Source of the DNA: Propionibacteriaceae bacterium
Lineage (GTDB): Bacteria; Actinomycetota; Actinomycetes; Propionibacteriales; Propionibacteriaceae
DNA: 64,000 nucleotides
Reading direction: 5' to 3'
NCBI GenBank assembly: GCA_031265875.1
Contig: JAISCA010000063.1
Coordinates: forward strand, 1-64,000
The notes beneath the pieces are model-generated. The model saw nothing but the letters and a program-made list of their open reading frames with translations, was not told where the DNA came from and searched no databases. The position numbers and the translations under genes were made by a program. How positions within the stretch are numbered: position 1 is the stretch's first letter; every line of letters begins with the position of its first letter. Below are positions 52,418-60,910 of this stretch, one piece after another.

Positions 52418-53365
52418 CTAACGGCGGATATAGGACAAGATACGCAGAATCTTGGTGTAGAGGAAGACCATGGTGACGGTCAAGCCATAGGCCGCCATCC
52501 AGGACTGGCGGGCCGGGGCGCCTATCTTGATGCCATTCTCGATGGACTGGAAGTCGTCGATCAAAGACAACACGGCCAGAACCACTCCGACCAAGGCGGC
52601 GATCCAGGCTAGGACTGGGACCTGACCGGTCATACCGGCCACCAGACCGAGGTTGACGCCGAACAGCGAGAGCACGAAGTTGAGCAAGAAGACGCCGGCG
52701 TAGGCGATCAGGGAGATGTACACGATCCGGCGGAACTTGCTGGACAAGCGGATCTTGCCGAAGTGGAAGGCGGCCAGGGTGGCGCCGGCGGCCATGAAGG
52801 TGCCGACCACGGCCTGGAAGACGATGCCTTCGTAATAGGACTCGAAGAGCTTGCTCAAGCCACCCAAGAAGACGCCCTCCAAGATGGCGAAGCCGAAGGC
52901 CACGACCGGTCCGACCTTGCGCCGGAAGGCGGCCACCAGGGGGAAGATGACCGAGACCAGACCGCATAGGACGGCCGCCGGAAGCAATAGCTGGAGGGGC
53001 AGGAAGAGCCAGGACAGCGCCGCCACCAGGACCAGCAGGCCCATCGTCAGAGCCGACTTGGTCAGCACGTCGTCCAAGGTCATGCGACCTTCGGAGCTGG
53101 GCTGGACCGGGCCGGCCGGGCTGGCCCAACCCGGTTGGGGCTGGCCGGCCGGGGGAGGACCGTAAGGGCCGGGCTGGCCCTGACCGTTGGGAGGCCCCCA
53201 GACCGGGGGCGCGTAAGAGGACTGACCCCAAGCCGTCTGATTGGCTCCGGCCGGTGGATAGGCTCCAGCCGGTGGATAGGCGCCGGGCTGGCCGTAAGCG
53301 ATGGGGGCGGGACCGCTGTAGGCGGGAGCGAAGGCGTCCGGACGGGACAGAACGGGATTAGCCAA
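52418..53365 (-). CDS. Bax inhibitor-1/YccA family membrane protein
   Basis: 315 residues. The N-terminal 95 residues are rich in Pro, Gly, Tyr and Gln with duplicated GAYPPAGAYPPAGA. Seven helices follow, and LEGVFLGGLSKLFE is the family motif in the third; the C-terminus ends TKILRILSYIRR. Members are linked to membrane ion homeostasis, but the bacterial role is unclear. The start is TTG at 53365, with AAGGAGG five bases upstream. Confidence 0.9.
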   Translation of the reverse strand: MANPVLSRPDAFAPAYSGPAPIAYGQPGAYPPAGAYPPAGANQTAWGQSSYAPPVWGPPNGQGQPGPYGPPPAGQPQPGWASPAGPVQPSSEGRMTLDDVLTKSALTMGLLVLVAALSWLFLPLQLLLPAAVLCGLVSVIFPLVAAFRRKVGPVVAFGFAILEGVFLGGLSKLFESYYEGIVFQAVVGTFMAAGATLAAFHFGKIRLSSKFRRIVYISLIAYAGVFLLNFVLSLFGVNLGLVAGMTGQVPVLAWIAALVGVVLAVLSLIDDFQSIENGIKIGAPARQSWMAAYGLTVTMVFLYTKILRILSYIRR

Positions 53366-53497
53366 GATAGCCTCCTTGATCGGAATAACCGAGAGACGGT
53401 CTGGGCCCGAGATAGGCCCGACAGTCGACCAATATTCTACTCCGGTTCGAGGTGGCCCGGCGTCAGCGGAGCGCTCCGGCCTGGTCGTCGGACCGGC

Positions 53498-54448
53498 TCA
53501 GCCGGGCAGGACGGTGCCGTTCAGGGTGGCGCGGACGGTGCGACCGCTCAGGCTGAAACGCATCCCCGGCTGTCCGGACGGGCTTTGGCCGTCGATCACC
53601 CAACTCAGCCCGCTGGCGGGCGAGTGGCCGGTCGTGCTCTCGAGGTGGTCGACGACCCGGGCGATGGCTTCGGGGCGCACCAGGGCGGGGTCGAAGGCGG
53701 GCCAGTCGACGATCTCTTGGAGTTCGATCTGACGGGCCGGCAGGCGCGGCATGCGCAGGGTTCGGATGATCTGGCCCGGTCGGCCGGCCCGGTCGGCGTA
53801 GATGCCGCCACTGGCCGGATCCAAACCGATGGCCAGGACCGACTGGCGCTGGCCGATCACATCGGCCAGGCCCTCGGCCAGGCCGGCCGCCGTGGTCAGG
53901 TCGAGCTGGTTGACGATGGAGCCGTCGGCCCGGAAGAAGACCGGCGTCGACTCCGGGTTGGTCGTCACCGTCATATAGACCTGGCCGTCGGCGTATTCCA
54001 CGATGTGCAGACGCTGGGACTTGGCCGTCCCGGCCAGAGCCTCGGCTTGACGGAAGAGCCGGCCCAAGTCGGCCAAGTCGAACCGGCGGGGGTCGAAGAT
54101 GGTCTGGCCGACGTAGGCGGTGTCGGACTCGACCAGTTGGACGAGGCCGTCGCGCCAGGCCCAGGTCTCGGCCTGTTGCCCGATCACGACCGCCAAGGTG
54201 GCGCTGGTGGCGTCCAGTTCGACTTTGATGGCATGGGCCGAGCCAGCCGCCGCGATCAACTGGTCCAGCGCCGCTTGGGCGCGGCCCGGTTCGGTGAAAG
54301 CGACCGCCGTCGGCTCCAGGCTCGAGGACGGGTGGGGACTGGGATCGCCCGCACTCGAGCCGCAAGCGGACAGAGCCAGACCGAGGGCGAGCACGAGCGA
54401 GACCGGGCCGCCTCGGCGGCCCGGTCGTCTCAGCTTCCATCCGGACAC
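53498..54448 (-). CDS. Lipoprotein, LppX/LprG-like
   Basis: 316 residues. The lipobox LALSACGS places the lipidated Cys at residue 29. The body resembles the LppX/LprAFG half-barrel fold (a long curved sheet that carries lipids in mycobacteria), though identity is weak: SAHAIKVELDATSATLAV and MRFSLSGRTVRATLNGT mark its ends. Function unknown, outer face of the membrane. TAGCCT at 54460-54455 ends six bases before GTG 54448, so it is probably leaderless. Confidence 0.75.
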   Translation of the reverse strand: MSGWKLRRPGRRGGPVSLVLALGLALSACGSSAGDPSPHPSSSLEPTAVAFTEPGRAQAALDQLIAAAGSAHAIKVELDATSATLAVVIGQQAETWAWRDGLVQLVESDTAYVGQTIFDPRRFDLADLGRLFRQAEALAGTAKSQRLHIVEYADGQVYMTVTTNPESTPVFFRADGSIVNQLDLTTAAGLAEGLADVIGQRQSVLAIGLDPASGGIYADRAGRPGQIIRTLRMPRLPARQIELQEIVDWPAFDPALVRPEAIARVVDHLESTTGHSPASGLSWVIDGQSPSGQPGMRFSLSGRTVRATLNGTVLPG

Positions 54449-54661
54449 CCCACCAGGCTAGTGGGCTTGACGCCGGGTCCCGGCCCGGCCTGAGGCGAGG
54501 GCGCGGGCGTCGGCGCGCCGACGGCTGATCAGACACTCCGGGGTCTTTCGCCGGCCCAGTCTGTCGGGTTAGGGTGATGACAGGTTGGACACTGCGGTCC
54601 AACACCGTTTCTTCCTGTCTCGACCGAGAGGCGGGAATCGTTCAGAGACGAGGTCGTGATC

Positions 54662-55066
54662 ATGACGGAGCTACTGGTCGAAGAGAACAATCAGGACACC
54701 ACTCAGTTCTCATGTGTGGTGTCCCATCCGATCAAGCGGGTCTGGGCCGTACTGTTGTCGCCCCCAGCCCAGACCGCTCTCCTCGGCGAGGGAGGTATGT
54801 TGGGCGACAAGGGCGATCGTTGGGAAGCCAGTGACGGCTCCTGGGGCATCACCCGGTCCTATCATCCGCTGGAGGAGATCCGGTTCTCCTGGCACGCCGA
54901 CGCCGACGCCCCCAGGACCTGGGTCGAGTTGCGGCTGGAGACGGTGGATCAAGACAGCACCCGTTTGACCATCAGCCACGATCACAGTGGCGTCGAGGTC
55001 GATCAGGCGGCTCTGACGGCGCACTGGTCCGAAGCGCTGTATCGGATCGAAGCCGCCATCCTCTAA
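54662..55066 (+). CDS. SRPBCC (START/AHSA1-like) domain protein
   Basis: 134 residues, the size of a single SRPBCC domain. SHPIKRVWAVLLSPPAQTALLG, GSWGITRSYHPLEEIRFSWHA and a C-terminal long helix (LTAHWSEALYRIEAAIL) match AHSA1-like proteins. A hydrophobic pocket is expected; the ligand is unknown. ATG 54662 has GAGG about nine bases upstream; GTG 54656 is an alternative. It stands alone. Confidence 0.8.
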   Translation: MTELLVEENNQDTTQFSCVVSHPIKRVWAVLLSPPAQTALLGEGGMLGDKGDRWEASDGSWGITRSYHPLEEIRFSWHADADAPRTWVELRLETVDQDSTRLTISHDHSGVEVDQAALTAHWSEALYRIEAAIL

Positions 55067-55088
55067 AGTTCCGCTACCGGCCGCTCGA

Positions 55089-55113
55089 CCGTCCCGATCC
55101 CCGGACGGGACGG
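55089..55113. terminator. Hairpin between convergent genes
   Basis: CCGTCCCG (55089-55096) and CGGGACGG (55106-55113) form an 8-base stem over nine bases, between the SRPBCC gene and the Bcr/CflA exporter. Confidence 0.5.
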
Positions 55114-55170
55114 CCGGCCCAACCCGTCGGAGCGGCTCGGGCCGGGCTGTGGCGATCGGCCCAGGGGCGA

Positions 55171-56418
55171 TCAGCGCAGGCCGGCCGAGTCCAGTCGCCC
55201 GGTCCCGCCCCGGCGGAAGATCGGGGTGCCCAAGACCAGCACGGCCAAGGCGGTCAAGGCCGCCCCCCACATGATGGTGGACATGGCGGCGGCGGTCTCA
55301 CCCAGCAAGCCGACCAGAGGGCTGATCAATCCGGCCAAACCGGACTGCAGGGCGCCGATGAAAGCGGCGGCGGTGCCGGCCCGTTCCCCGTGGCGGGCCA
55401 TGGCCAAGGCGGAGGCGTTGGGCGGACAGAAGTTGATGAAGAGCACGACGGCGAAGAGGGAGATCAAGATCAAGGGCAGGCCGCCCCAGCCGGTGTGGCT
55501 GACCAAGAAGAGCCAGCCGGTCAACAAGGTCAGCGTCGGCACCGCGAAGCGCAGCAATTGGGCGGGCGTGAAACGTTTGACCAGTCCGGCGGAGATCTGA
55601 GCGCCCAAGACCAAGCCAGCCCCGTTGATGGCGAAGACGAGGGAGAACATGAAGAGGCTGAGCCCGAAGCCGATCTGGAGCACGAAGGGCGAGCCGATCA
55701 CATAACTCATCAGAATGGCTTGGACCAAACCGGGCAGGACGGCCAGAGCCAGGAAGCGGCGGTCGCGGGCCAGGACGCCGTAGCCGCGCCAGGTCTCAGA
55801 CAGGGAGGCCAAGCGGCGCTCCAGCGGCAGCGTCTCGGGCAATTTGAGCCAGACCACCACGAACAGGCCCAGACCGTATAGGACCAGGGCGCCGAAGACG
55901 CCGCGCCAGGTCACGAAGTTGGCGATGAAGCCGCCCACCGTGGGGGCGAAGAGCGGGGCGACGCCGATCACCAAGAGCAGCCGTGACATCAGACGGGAGG
56001 CGGCCCGGCCCACGAAACGGTCCCGGATCACGGCCATGGCGACGACGCCGGCGGCGGCGTTGCAGAAACCTTGGAGGGCCCGGGCCGCGATCAACCAGAC
56101 GATGTCGGGCGCCAGCACACAGGCCACCGAGGTCACGATATGCCCCAGGATGCCGATCAGGACCGGCCGGCGGCGGCCGAAACGGTCGGACAGCGGACCG
56201 ATCACGAGTTGGCCGATCGAGTTGCCGAGCATCATCGAGGTGATGGTCAGCTGCGCCAGCGAGGCCGAAGTGCCGAGGTCATGGGCCACCTGGGGCAGGC
56301 TGGGCAGGTAGATGTCGACCGAGATGGCGCCGAGGGCGCACATCGTCCCCAGCATGAGGACGTACTTGGCTGTGACGCGACCGGCGGGCAATTCGGATGA
56401 GGCTTGAGGTGCGGTCAT
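55171..56418 (-). CDS. Bcr/CflA family MFS multidrug exporter
   Basis: 415 residues with 12 helices. Early AISVDIYLPSLPQVAHDL, then GPLSDRFGRRRPVLIG, RALQGFCNAAAGVVAMAVIRD and GVAPLFAPTVGGFI are the Bcr/CflA (DHA1) signatures. It expels drugs by proton antiport; substrates unknown. The ATG at 56418 has no clear Shine-Dalgarno. ung lies upstream on the same strand. Confidence 0.92.
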   Translation of the reverse strand: MTAPQASSELPAGRVTAKYVLMLGTMCALGAISVDIYLPSLPQVAHDLGTSASLAQLTITSMMLGNSIGQLVIGPLSDRFGRRRPVLIGILGHIVTSVACVLAPDIVWLIAARALQGFCNAAAGVVAMAVIRDRFVGRAASRLMSRLLLVIGVAPLFAPTVGGFIANFVTWRGVFGALVLYGLGLFVVVWLKLPETLPLERRLASLSETWRGYGVLARDRRFLALAVLPGLVQAILMSYVIGSPFVLQIGFGLSLFMFSLVFAINGAGLVLGAQISAGLVKRFTPAQLLRFAVPTLTLLTGWLFLVSHTGWGGLPLILISLFAVVLFINFCPPNASALAMARHGERAGTAAAFIGALQSGLAGLISPLVGLLGETAAAMSTIMWGAALTALAVLVLGTPIFRRGGTGRLDSAGLR

Positions 56419-56521
56419 TAGGTTCTCTGTGGCTCATTTCTGATCGATCGGTCCGACTCGGGTGGGGCGCGGCCCGTCAATCAAACCCAACTATTTTAAC
56501 GCCCGGGCGGCCCGGGCCGGC

Positions 56522-57187
56522 TCAGGTCCAGGCTACGGGCGCGGCGCCTTGCTCGGCCAAGAGGGCGTTGGCGCGGGAGTAAGGCCGGGAGCCGAAGAAA
56601 CCGGCGTGGGCCGACAGGGGCGAGGGATGGGGACTGGCGATGACGGGACAGTTGGACAAGGAAGGCTGCGCCGTCTGGGCGTCCCGGCCCCATAGGATCG
56701 CCACCAGCGGTCCGCCGCGCCGGGCCAAGGCCTCGATGGCGGCCTGGGTGACCCGCTCCCAACCCTTGCCCCGGTGCGAGCCGGGTTTGCCGGGCTGGAC
56801 TGTCAGGACTCGGTTCAACAGCAGCACGCCCTGCTCGAACCAGCGGGTCAGATCGCCGTCCGGCGGCGGGGACTGGCCCAGATCTGAGGCCAGTTCTTGG
56901 TACATGTTGCGCAAGGAGCCGGGCAGGGGTTTGACCGTGGGGGCGACCGAGAAGGACAAGCCGACCGGATGGCCGGGGGTGGGGTAGGGGTCTTGGCCCA
57001 AGATCAAGACGCGGACCTCGGCCAGCGGCCGGGTGAAGGCGCGCAAGACCAGGTCGCCGGCCGGCAGGTAACCCCGGCCGGCCGCCAGCTCGGAGCGCAG
57101 GAAGTCGCCCAAGCGATGGACGTCGTCCTCCACCTCGGCCAGAGCCTCGGCCCAGTCCGGCGCCACCAAGTCTTTCAGTGCGGCCAT
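56522..57187 (-). CDS. ung: Uracil-DNA glycosylase
   Basis: 221 residues. The catalytic motif [19 protein letters not shown] and the C-terminal [21 protein letters not shown] are both intact. It removes uracil from DNA as the first step of base excision repair. ATG 57187 ([12 protein letters not shown]) is chosen over a longer frame reaching 57364 because TATGCT at 57200-57195 ends seven bases upstream, suggesting a leaderless mRNA. Divergent from the DedA-like gene. Confidence 0.95.
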   Translation of the reverse strand: MAALKDLVAPDWAEALAEVEDDVHRLGDFLRSELAAGRGYLPAGDLVLRAFTRPLAEVRVLILGQDPYPTPGHPVGLSFSVAPTVKPLPGSLRNMYQELASDLGQSPPPDGDLTRWFEQGVLLLNRVLTVQPGKPGSHRGKGWERVTQAAIEALARRGGPLVAILWGRDAQTAQPSLSNCPVIASPHPSPLSAHAGFFGSRPYSRANALLAEQGAAPVAWT

Positions 57188-57281
57188 GCTGGCCAGCATA
57201 GACGGGGGTCGGGTCATACCCGCCCGAGGGCGATCGCGCGGACGGGTGGTCAGGGCCGGGCGTCCACTAGACTGCGGAATC

Positions 57282-57800
57282 GTGATGGAGTGGATCGAGG
57301 GCAACCCCTTTTTCATCGTGTTCGCCTTCCTGACCGCCGTGGCGGCCTTCCGCTCGCAGTGCACTTACTGGCTGGGCCGGGGCATCCGGGCTGGATTGGT
57401 CCGTTTCGACTGGGCCCAGGCCTTGAGCCAGCGGGCCAGCGCCCAGGCCTTGCGCCGGATCGAGCGCTGGGGCTGGCCCATCATCCCGCTCAGCTTCCTG
57501 ACGGTCGGCTTCCAGACCGCCGTCAATCTGTCGGCTGGCTTGCTGGGTTGGCGCTGGAGCCGCTACACCCCGGCCGCCATGATCGGCTGGGTGCTGTGGG
57601 GCTTCGTCTACGCCGCCGGCGGTCTGGCCGTCTTCGCCGGTTTGGCCGCCTTGGTGCGGCGCTCGCCTTGGATCGCGCTGGCCGTGGTGGCGCTGGTGGC
57701 GGCGGCGGTGACTCTGACGCTGCGTCTGGTCAAGCGGGCCCGCCTGAGCGTCCCCGCCCTGTCTGAGACCCCCGCCCTGGCCGAGGCCTCCTCGGACTGA
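57282..57800 (+). CDS. DedA/VTT-family membrane protein
   Basis: 172 residues with about four hydrophobic segments. [11 protein letters not shown] and [24 protein letters not shown] correspond to the DedA core, the re-entrant loop region, where typical members have R-x-x-P-x-x-R; here this reads FLTVGFQT, lacking the arginine and proline, so activity as undecaprenyl-phosphate or lipid translocase is uncertain. TAGACT at 57268-57273 ends eight bases before GTG 57282 (followed by ATG 57285), suggesting leaderless transcription. Confidence 0.75.
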   Translation: MMEWIEGNPFFIVFAFLTAVAAFRSQCTYWLGRGIRAGLVRFDWAQALSQRASAQALRRIERWGWPIIPLSFLTVGFQTAVNLSAGLLGWRWSRYTPAAMIGWVLWGFVYAAGGLAVFAGLAALVRRSPWIALAVVALVAAAVTLTLRLVKRARLSVPALSETPALAEASSD

Positions 57801-57822
57801 AGCGCTCGCTGGGGCGGGACGA

Positions 57823-59040
57823 TCAGGCCGGGTGAGCCGGGTGGGGCGGTTGAGTTAAGCGAGGTGGGTCGGTCCGGGGCAATAGCCAGGCCAGGACCGC
57901 GCCGATCAAGAGCAGTCCGCTGCCGACCGCCAGGGCGGCCTGGGCCGAGACCAGGTCGAGCAAGGCTCCGGCCACCAGCGGCCCGATGATCTGACCGGAG
58001 TCGCCCACCATCTGGTAGGCCGCCAAACCGCTGGGGCTGGAAGGCGGCACGACGTCGGCCAACAGAGTCTGACCGGCCGTGCCCAGGGCGCAAGCCCCCG
58101 CCGCGAAGACGCACATCAGTACGACCAGGGCCAAGAAGGACTGGCTCCAGGTCAGGACGGCACCGGTCAGGGCGGTCACCAAGGTCCCGAAGAGGAGGGT
58201 GGGCCGGCGACCCAGCTTGTCCGTGGCCCAGCCCGACAGCGGTAGGCAGGCGGCCTGGGCCACGGCCGAGACGGCGAAGGCGACTCCGACCCAGGTGGTG
58301 GTCAAGCCGAGGGCGTCGACCACGAAAAGGGGGATGACCAAGCTGCGCACGCCCCAGGACTGCCAGACGTTGGCGAAGTTGAGGGCCAGGGCGGTGACGT
58401 AGCGCCGATCCCGCAGCAACTGGCCCAGGCTCGGTCCGGCGGCTCGGCCGGTCGGGCGGGCGGTGCGGGGGAGGCGGGGAATGAGGAGAGTGGCCATCCC
58501 GGCGGCCACGACCAAGGTGGCGGCGTAGAAGAAGAAAGGGGCCCGCAGCGAGATGGAGGAGACCAGTCCGCCCAGGGCCGGCCCGGCCATGCCGCCCAGG
58601 ACGAAGCCGCCGCCGACCATCGAGTTGGCCCGGCCGCGTAGGTGGGGCGGTGTGGCGGCGAAGACCAGAGCCAGGGCGGCCACTCCGTAGATGGCCGAAC
58701 CGATCCCACCCATGGCCCGCCACAGCAGCAGGCCGAGGTAGGAGTCGGCCAGGCCCATCATGAAACTCGACACCGCCACCAGGAGATTGCCGACGATGAC
58801 CAACTCGCGCGGGCTGATGTGACGCAGGAGCCAACTCGAGCCCGGCCCGGACAATAGGCGCATGACCGACAGGGCCGACATGATCAGCCCGACCAAGAAG
58901 CTGGAGACGCCGAAGAGACGGGCGTAGATGGGCAGCACCGGGGCCATGACGCCGAAGCCGAGGGCGACGAAGAAGCCGACTAAGGCTAAGACCCAGACCG
59001 ACCGGGGCAGACGCGTTCCATCCGGGTCGAGGGCAGACAT
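57823..59040 (-). CDS. MFS transporter
   Basis: 405 residues with 12 helices. GFGVMAPVLPIYARLFGVS at helix 1, the loop motif region GPGSSWLLRHISPREL, and in the second half GWATDKLGRRPTLLFG place it in the DHA1-like exporters. Substrate unknown. TACGGT at 59053-59048 ends seven bases before ATG 59040. Convergent with the DedA-like gene. Confidence 0.88.
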   Translation of the reverse strand: MSALDPDGTRLPRSVWVLALVGFFVALGFGVMAPVLPIYARLFGVSSFLVGLIMSALSVMRLLSGPGSSWLLRHISPRELVIVGNLLVAVSSFMMGLADSYLGLLLWRAMGGIGSAIYGVAALALVFAATPPHLRGRANSMVGGGFVLGGMAGPALGGLVSSISLRAPFFFYAATLVVAAGMATLLIPRLPRTARPTGRAAGPSLGQLLRDRRYVTALALNFANVWQSWGVRSLVIPLFVVDALGLTTTWVGVAFAVSAVAQAACLPLSGWATDKLGRRPTLLFGTLVTALTGAVLTWSQSFLALVVLMCVFAAGACALGTAGQTLLADVVPPSSPSGLAAYQMVGDSGQIIGPLVAGALLDLVSAQAALAVGSGLLLIGAVLAWLLPRTDPPRLTQPPHPAHPA

Positions 59041-59168
59041 GGTCCCAACCGTAGTCCAGGGTCGGGGCCGGGGTCCCGACCGGCCACCGGCGCTGGCGGG
59101 TAGCCGCCGCGCCGCCGTCGGCCGAGACGGGTTGGGCTAGTCTGGAGGGCAATCAGAGGGGGTTGCCG

Positions 59169-60041
59169 ATGAGCGACATCGCGGGCATCTTGGAGGACTT
59201 GGCGGCCGGACGGATCGATCCGGTCGAGGCTCAGCGGCGGATCGAGGCCCAAGGCCAGGGCGGTCCGACCGACCCCGAGCGACCGCGTCCGGAGGAGACC
59301 TCGGCCGAATGGCCGTTGGCGCCCGAGCCGGACGATCCGACCGACCCGGAGCCGGCCGCTGAACGGTCCGGCCAACGCTCGTCCGGCCGGTTCGGGCCGA
59401 TCGAGCGGATTCTAGTCAAGGCGGCTGGTCGACGGGTCAAGATCACGGCCGATCCGACCGTCAAGACGGCCATGGCCGAGGACGTCCATCAGACCAAGCG
59501 CCGCGGCTCGGTGCTGGAGATCTCGGGCGAGGTCGAGCTGAACGGTCTGGGCAACGCTTTCAATTTCGTCAAGTCGATCCGTCGCCTGGATGACCTCAAA
59601 GCTCTCGGCATCGGCCAAGAGCTAGCCATTCGCGTCAATCCGGCTCTGCTGCTGGACATCGACGTCACGGGCGGTTCGGTCAGTGTCAGCCAGGTGCCGA
59701 AACTAGGCCAGGTCCGTCTGACCGCTGGAGCCGCCAGCCTGACCGGGGTGAGCGAGGTGGGCGATCTGGTGGTCCAGGCCGGTCAGGCCAGCCTGTCCGG
59801 TCGTTTCCAGCAGGGTTGGTCCCGGTTACGCTGCGAGTCCGGTCAATTGGTGGTCAAGATCGCCCCCGACTCCGACGTGACGGTGCGGGCCGAGACCCGG
59901 ATCGGTCACATCAGCTGGGAGACCACGGTCGAGCACAGCGACCAGGAACTGGTCCTGGGGGACGGCCGGGCCCGTCTCGACATAGGCATCGTGATGGGCC
60001 ACGCCAGTGTCCGCTTGGATCAGAACGACGCCCTGCGCTGA
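59169..60041 (+). CDS. DUF4097-like beta-helix protein with SHOCT-like N-terminus
   Basis: 290 residues. The first 28 residues (DIAGILEDLAAGRIDPVEAQRRIEA) form a short helical SHOCT-like motif; an acidic Pro/Glu linker follows to about residue 75. The rest consists of repeated short strands (for example VSVSQVPKLGQVRLTAGAASL, LVVQAGQASLSG, VTVRAETRIGHISW) like DUF4097 or bactofilin-type beta helices. No membrane segment. ATG 59169 has GAGGGGG directly upstream with good spacing; a TAGTCT hexamer lies at about 59137. Function unknown. Confidence 0.7.
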   Translation: MSDIAGILEDLAAGRIDPVEAQRRIEAQGQGGPTDPERPRPEETSAEWPLAPEPDDPTDPEPAAERSGQRSSGRFGPIERILVKAAGRRVKITADPTVKTAMAEDVHQTKRRGSVLEISGEVELNGLGNAFNFVKSIRRLDDLKALGIGQELAIRVNPALLLDIDVTGGSVSVSQVPKLGQVRLTAGAASLTGVSEVGDLVVQAGQASLSGRFQQGWSRLRCESGQLVVKIAPDSDVTVRAETRIGHISWETTVEHSDQELVLGDGRARLDIGIVMGHASVRLDQNDALR

Positions 60042-60099
60042 GGATCCGCCGCGTCTCCGGGCGAACCGCTGATCGGTCATGCCCTAGCCGGCCTTCGCC

Positions 60100-60222
60100 T
60101 AGAAGCCCCCAAAAGTGTCCTCCCTCCGCTGCGCTCCGGTCCGGTACTTTTCGGGGACCCCGAGGGAGAAACCGAAACTCGGCTCATTCGTCGAAGTTTC
60201 AAACACCTAGTGAAGCTAGGAG
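60100..60222 (+). repeat. Dispersed intergenic repeat, copy 4 (full length)
   Basis: It runs from CTAGAAGCCCCC to CACCTAGTGAAGCTAGGAG and is nearly identical to copy 2 over about 120 bases. It lies between the DUF4097-like gene and the convergent greA. Both full copies carry CTAG near each end. Confidence 0.85.
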
Positions 60223-60253
60223 CGGCCTCGATCGGCCCTTCCCTCCGGCGACG

Positions 60254-60784
60254 TCACTGCGACGTCAACGGCTCGATGGCCACGATGGTGACGGCGATGG
60301 CTTTGCCGCTGGGGGCGATGTACGTCACCTCGGCTCCCTGGGGCTGACCCAGGATGGCGGCGCCCAGAGGCGACTGGGGAGAGTAGACCGGCCAAGGCAC
60401 GGAGGCGTCCAAGCCGAGCAACTCGCGCGAAGCCAAGACGAAGGTGTCGGTGTCGTCCAGGTCGCCGGAGAAGGCCACGGTGACCGTCATGCCCGGGCCC
60501 ACCAGATCGGTCTGAGCCGGCGACTGGCCGACCTGGGCCGAATCCAGCAGGGCCTTGAGTTGGCGGATGCGTAACTCGTTCTGACCTTGTTCCTCGCGGG
60601 CGGCGTGGTAACCGGCGTTCTCCGACAGATCGCCTTCGTCGCGGGCTTGGCCGATACGACGGGAGATGGCCTCGCGGCCGGGGCCGGTGATGTGCTCGTA
60701 CTCCTGACGGAGCTTGTCGTAAGCCTCCTGGGTCAGCCAGACCACCTCGACGCCGGCGGCCCGGCCAGTGCTGTCTTCGCTCAC
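60254..60784 (-). CDS. greA: Transcription elongation factor GreA
   Basis: 176 residues. The N-terminal coiled coil with the catalytic acidic tip GDLSENAGYHAAREEQ and the C-terminal FKBP-like domain (SPLGAAILGQPQGAEV) are intact. It rescues backtracked RNA polymerase by stimulating transcript cleavage. GTG at 60784 has AAGGAGA upstream. In mycobacteria greA is also close to mca and the hemolysin-III gene, as here. Confidence 0.95.
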   Translation of the reverse strand: MSEDSTGRAAGVEVVWLTQEAYDKLRQEYEHITGPGREAISRRIGQARDEGDLSENAGYHAAREEQGQNELRIRQLKALLDSAQVGQSPAQTDLVGPGMTVTVAFSGDLDDTDTFVLASRELLGLDASVPWPVYSPQSPLGAAILGQPQGAEVTYIAPSGKAIAVTIVAIEPLTSQ

Positions 60785-60910
60785 CGTCTCTCCTTCGCTG
60801 CTGCGGCGCCAGGCTGCGGCCGACCCGGCCGGGGCCTAGCCCTGGACCAGACGAGGATAGCAAGGCTGTCCGGGCGCTGGCCCGATGGGACGCGCCCGCC
60901 GCGGTTCAGC

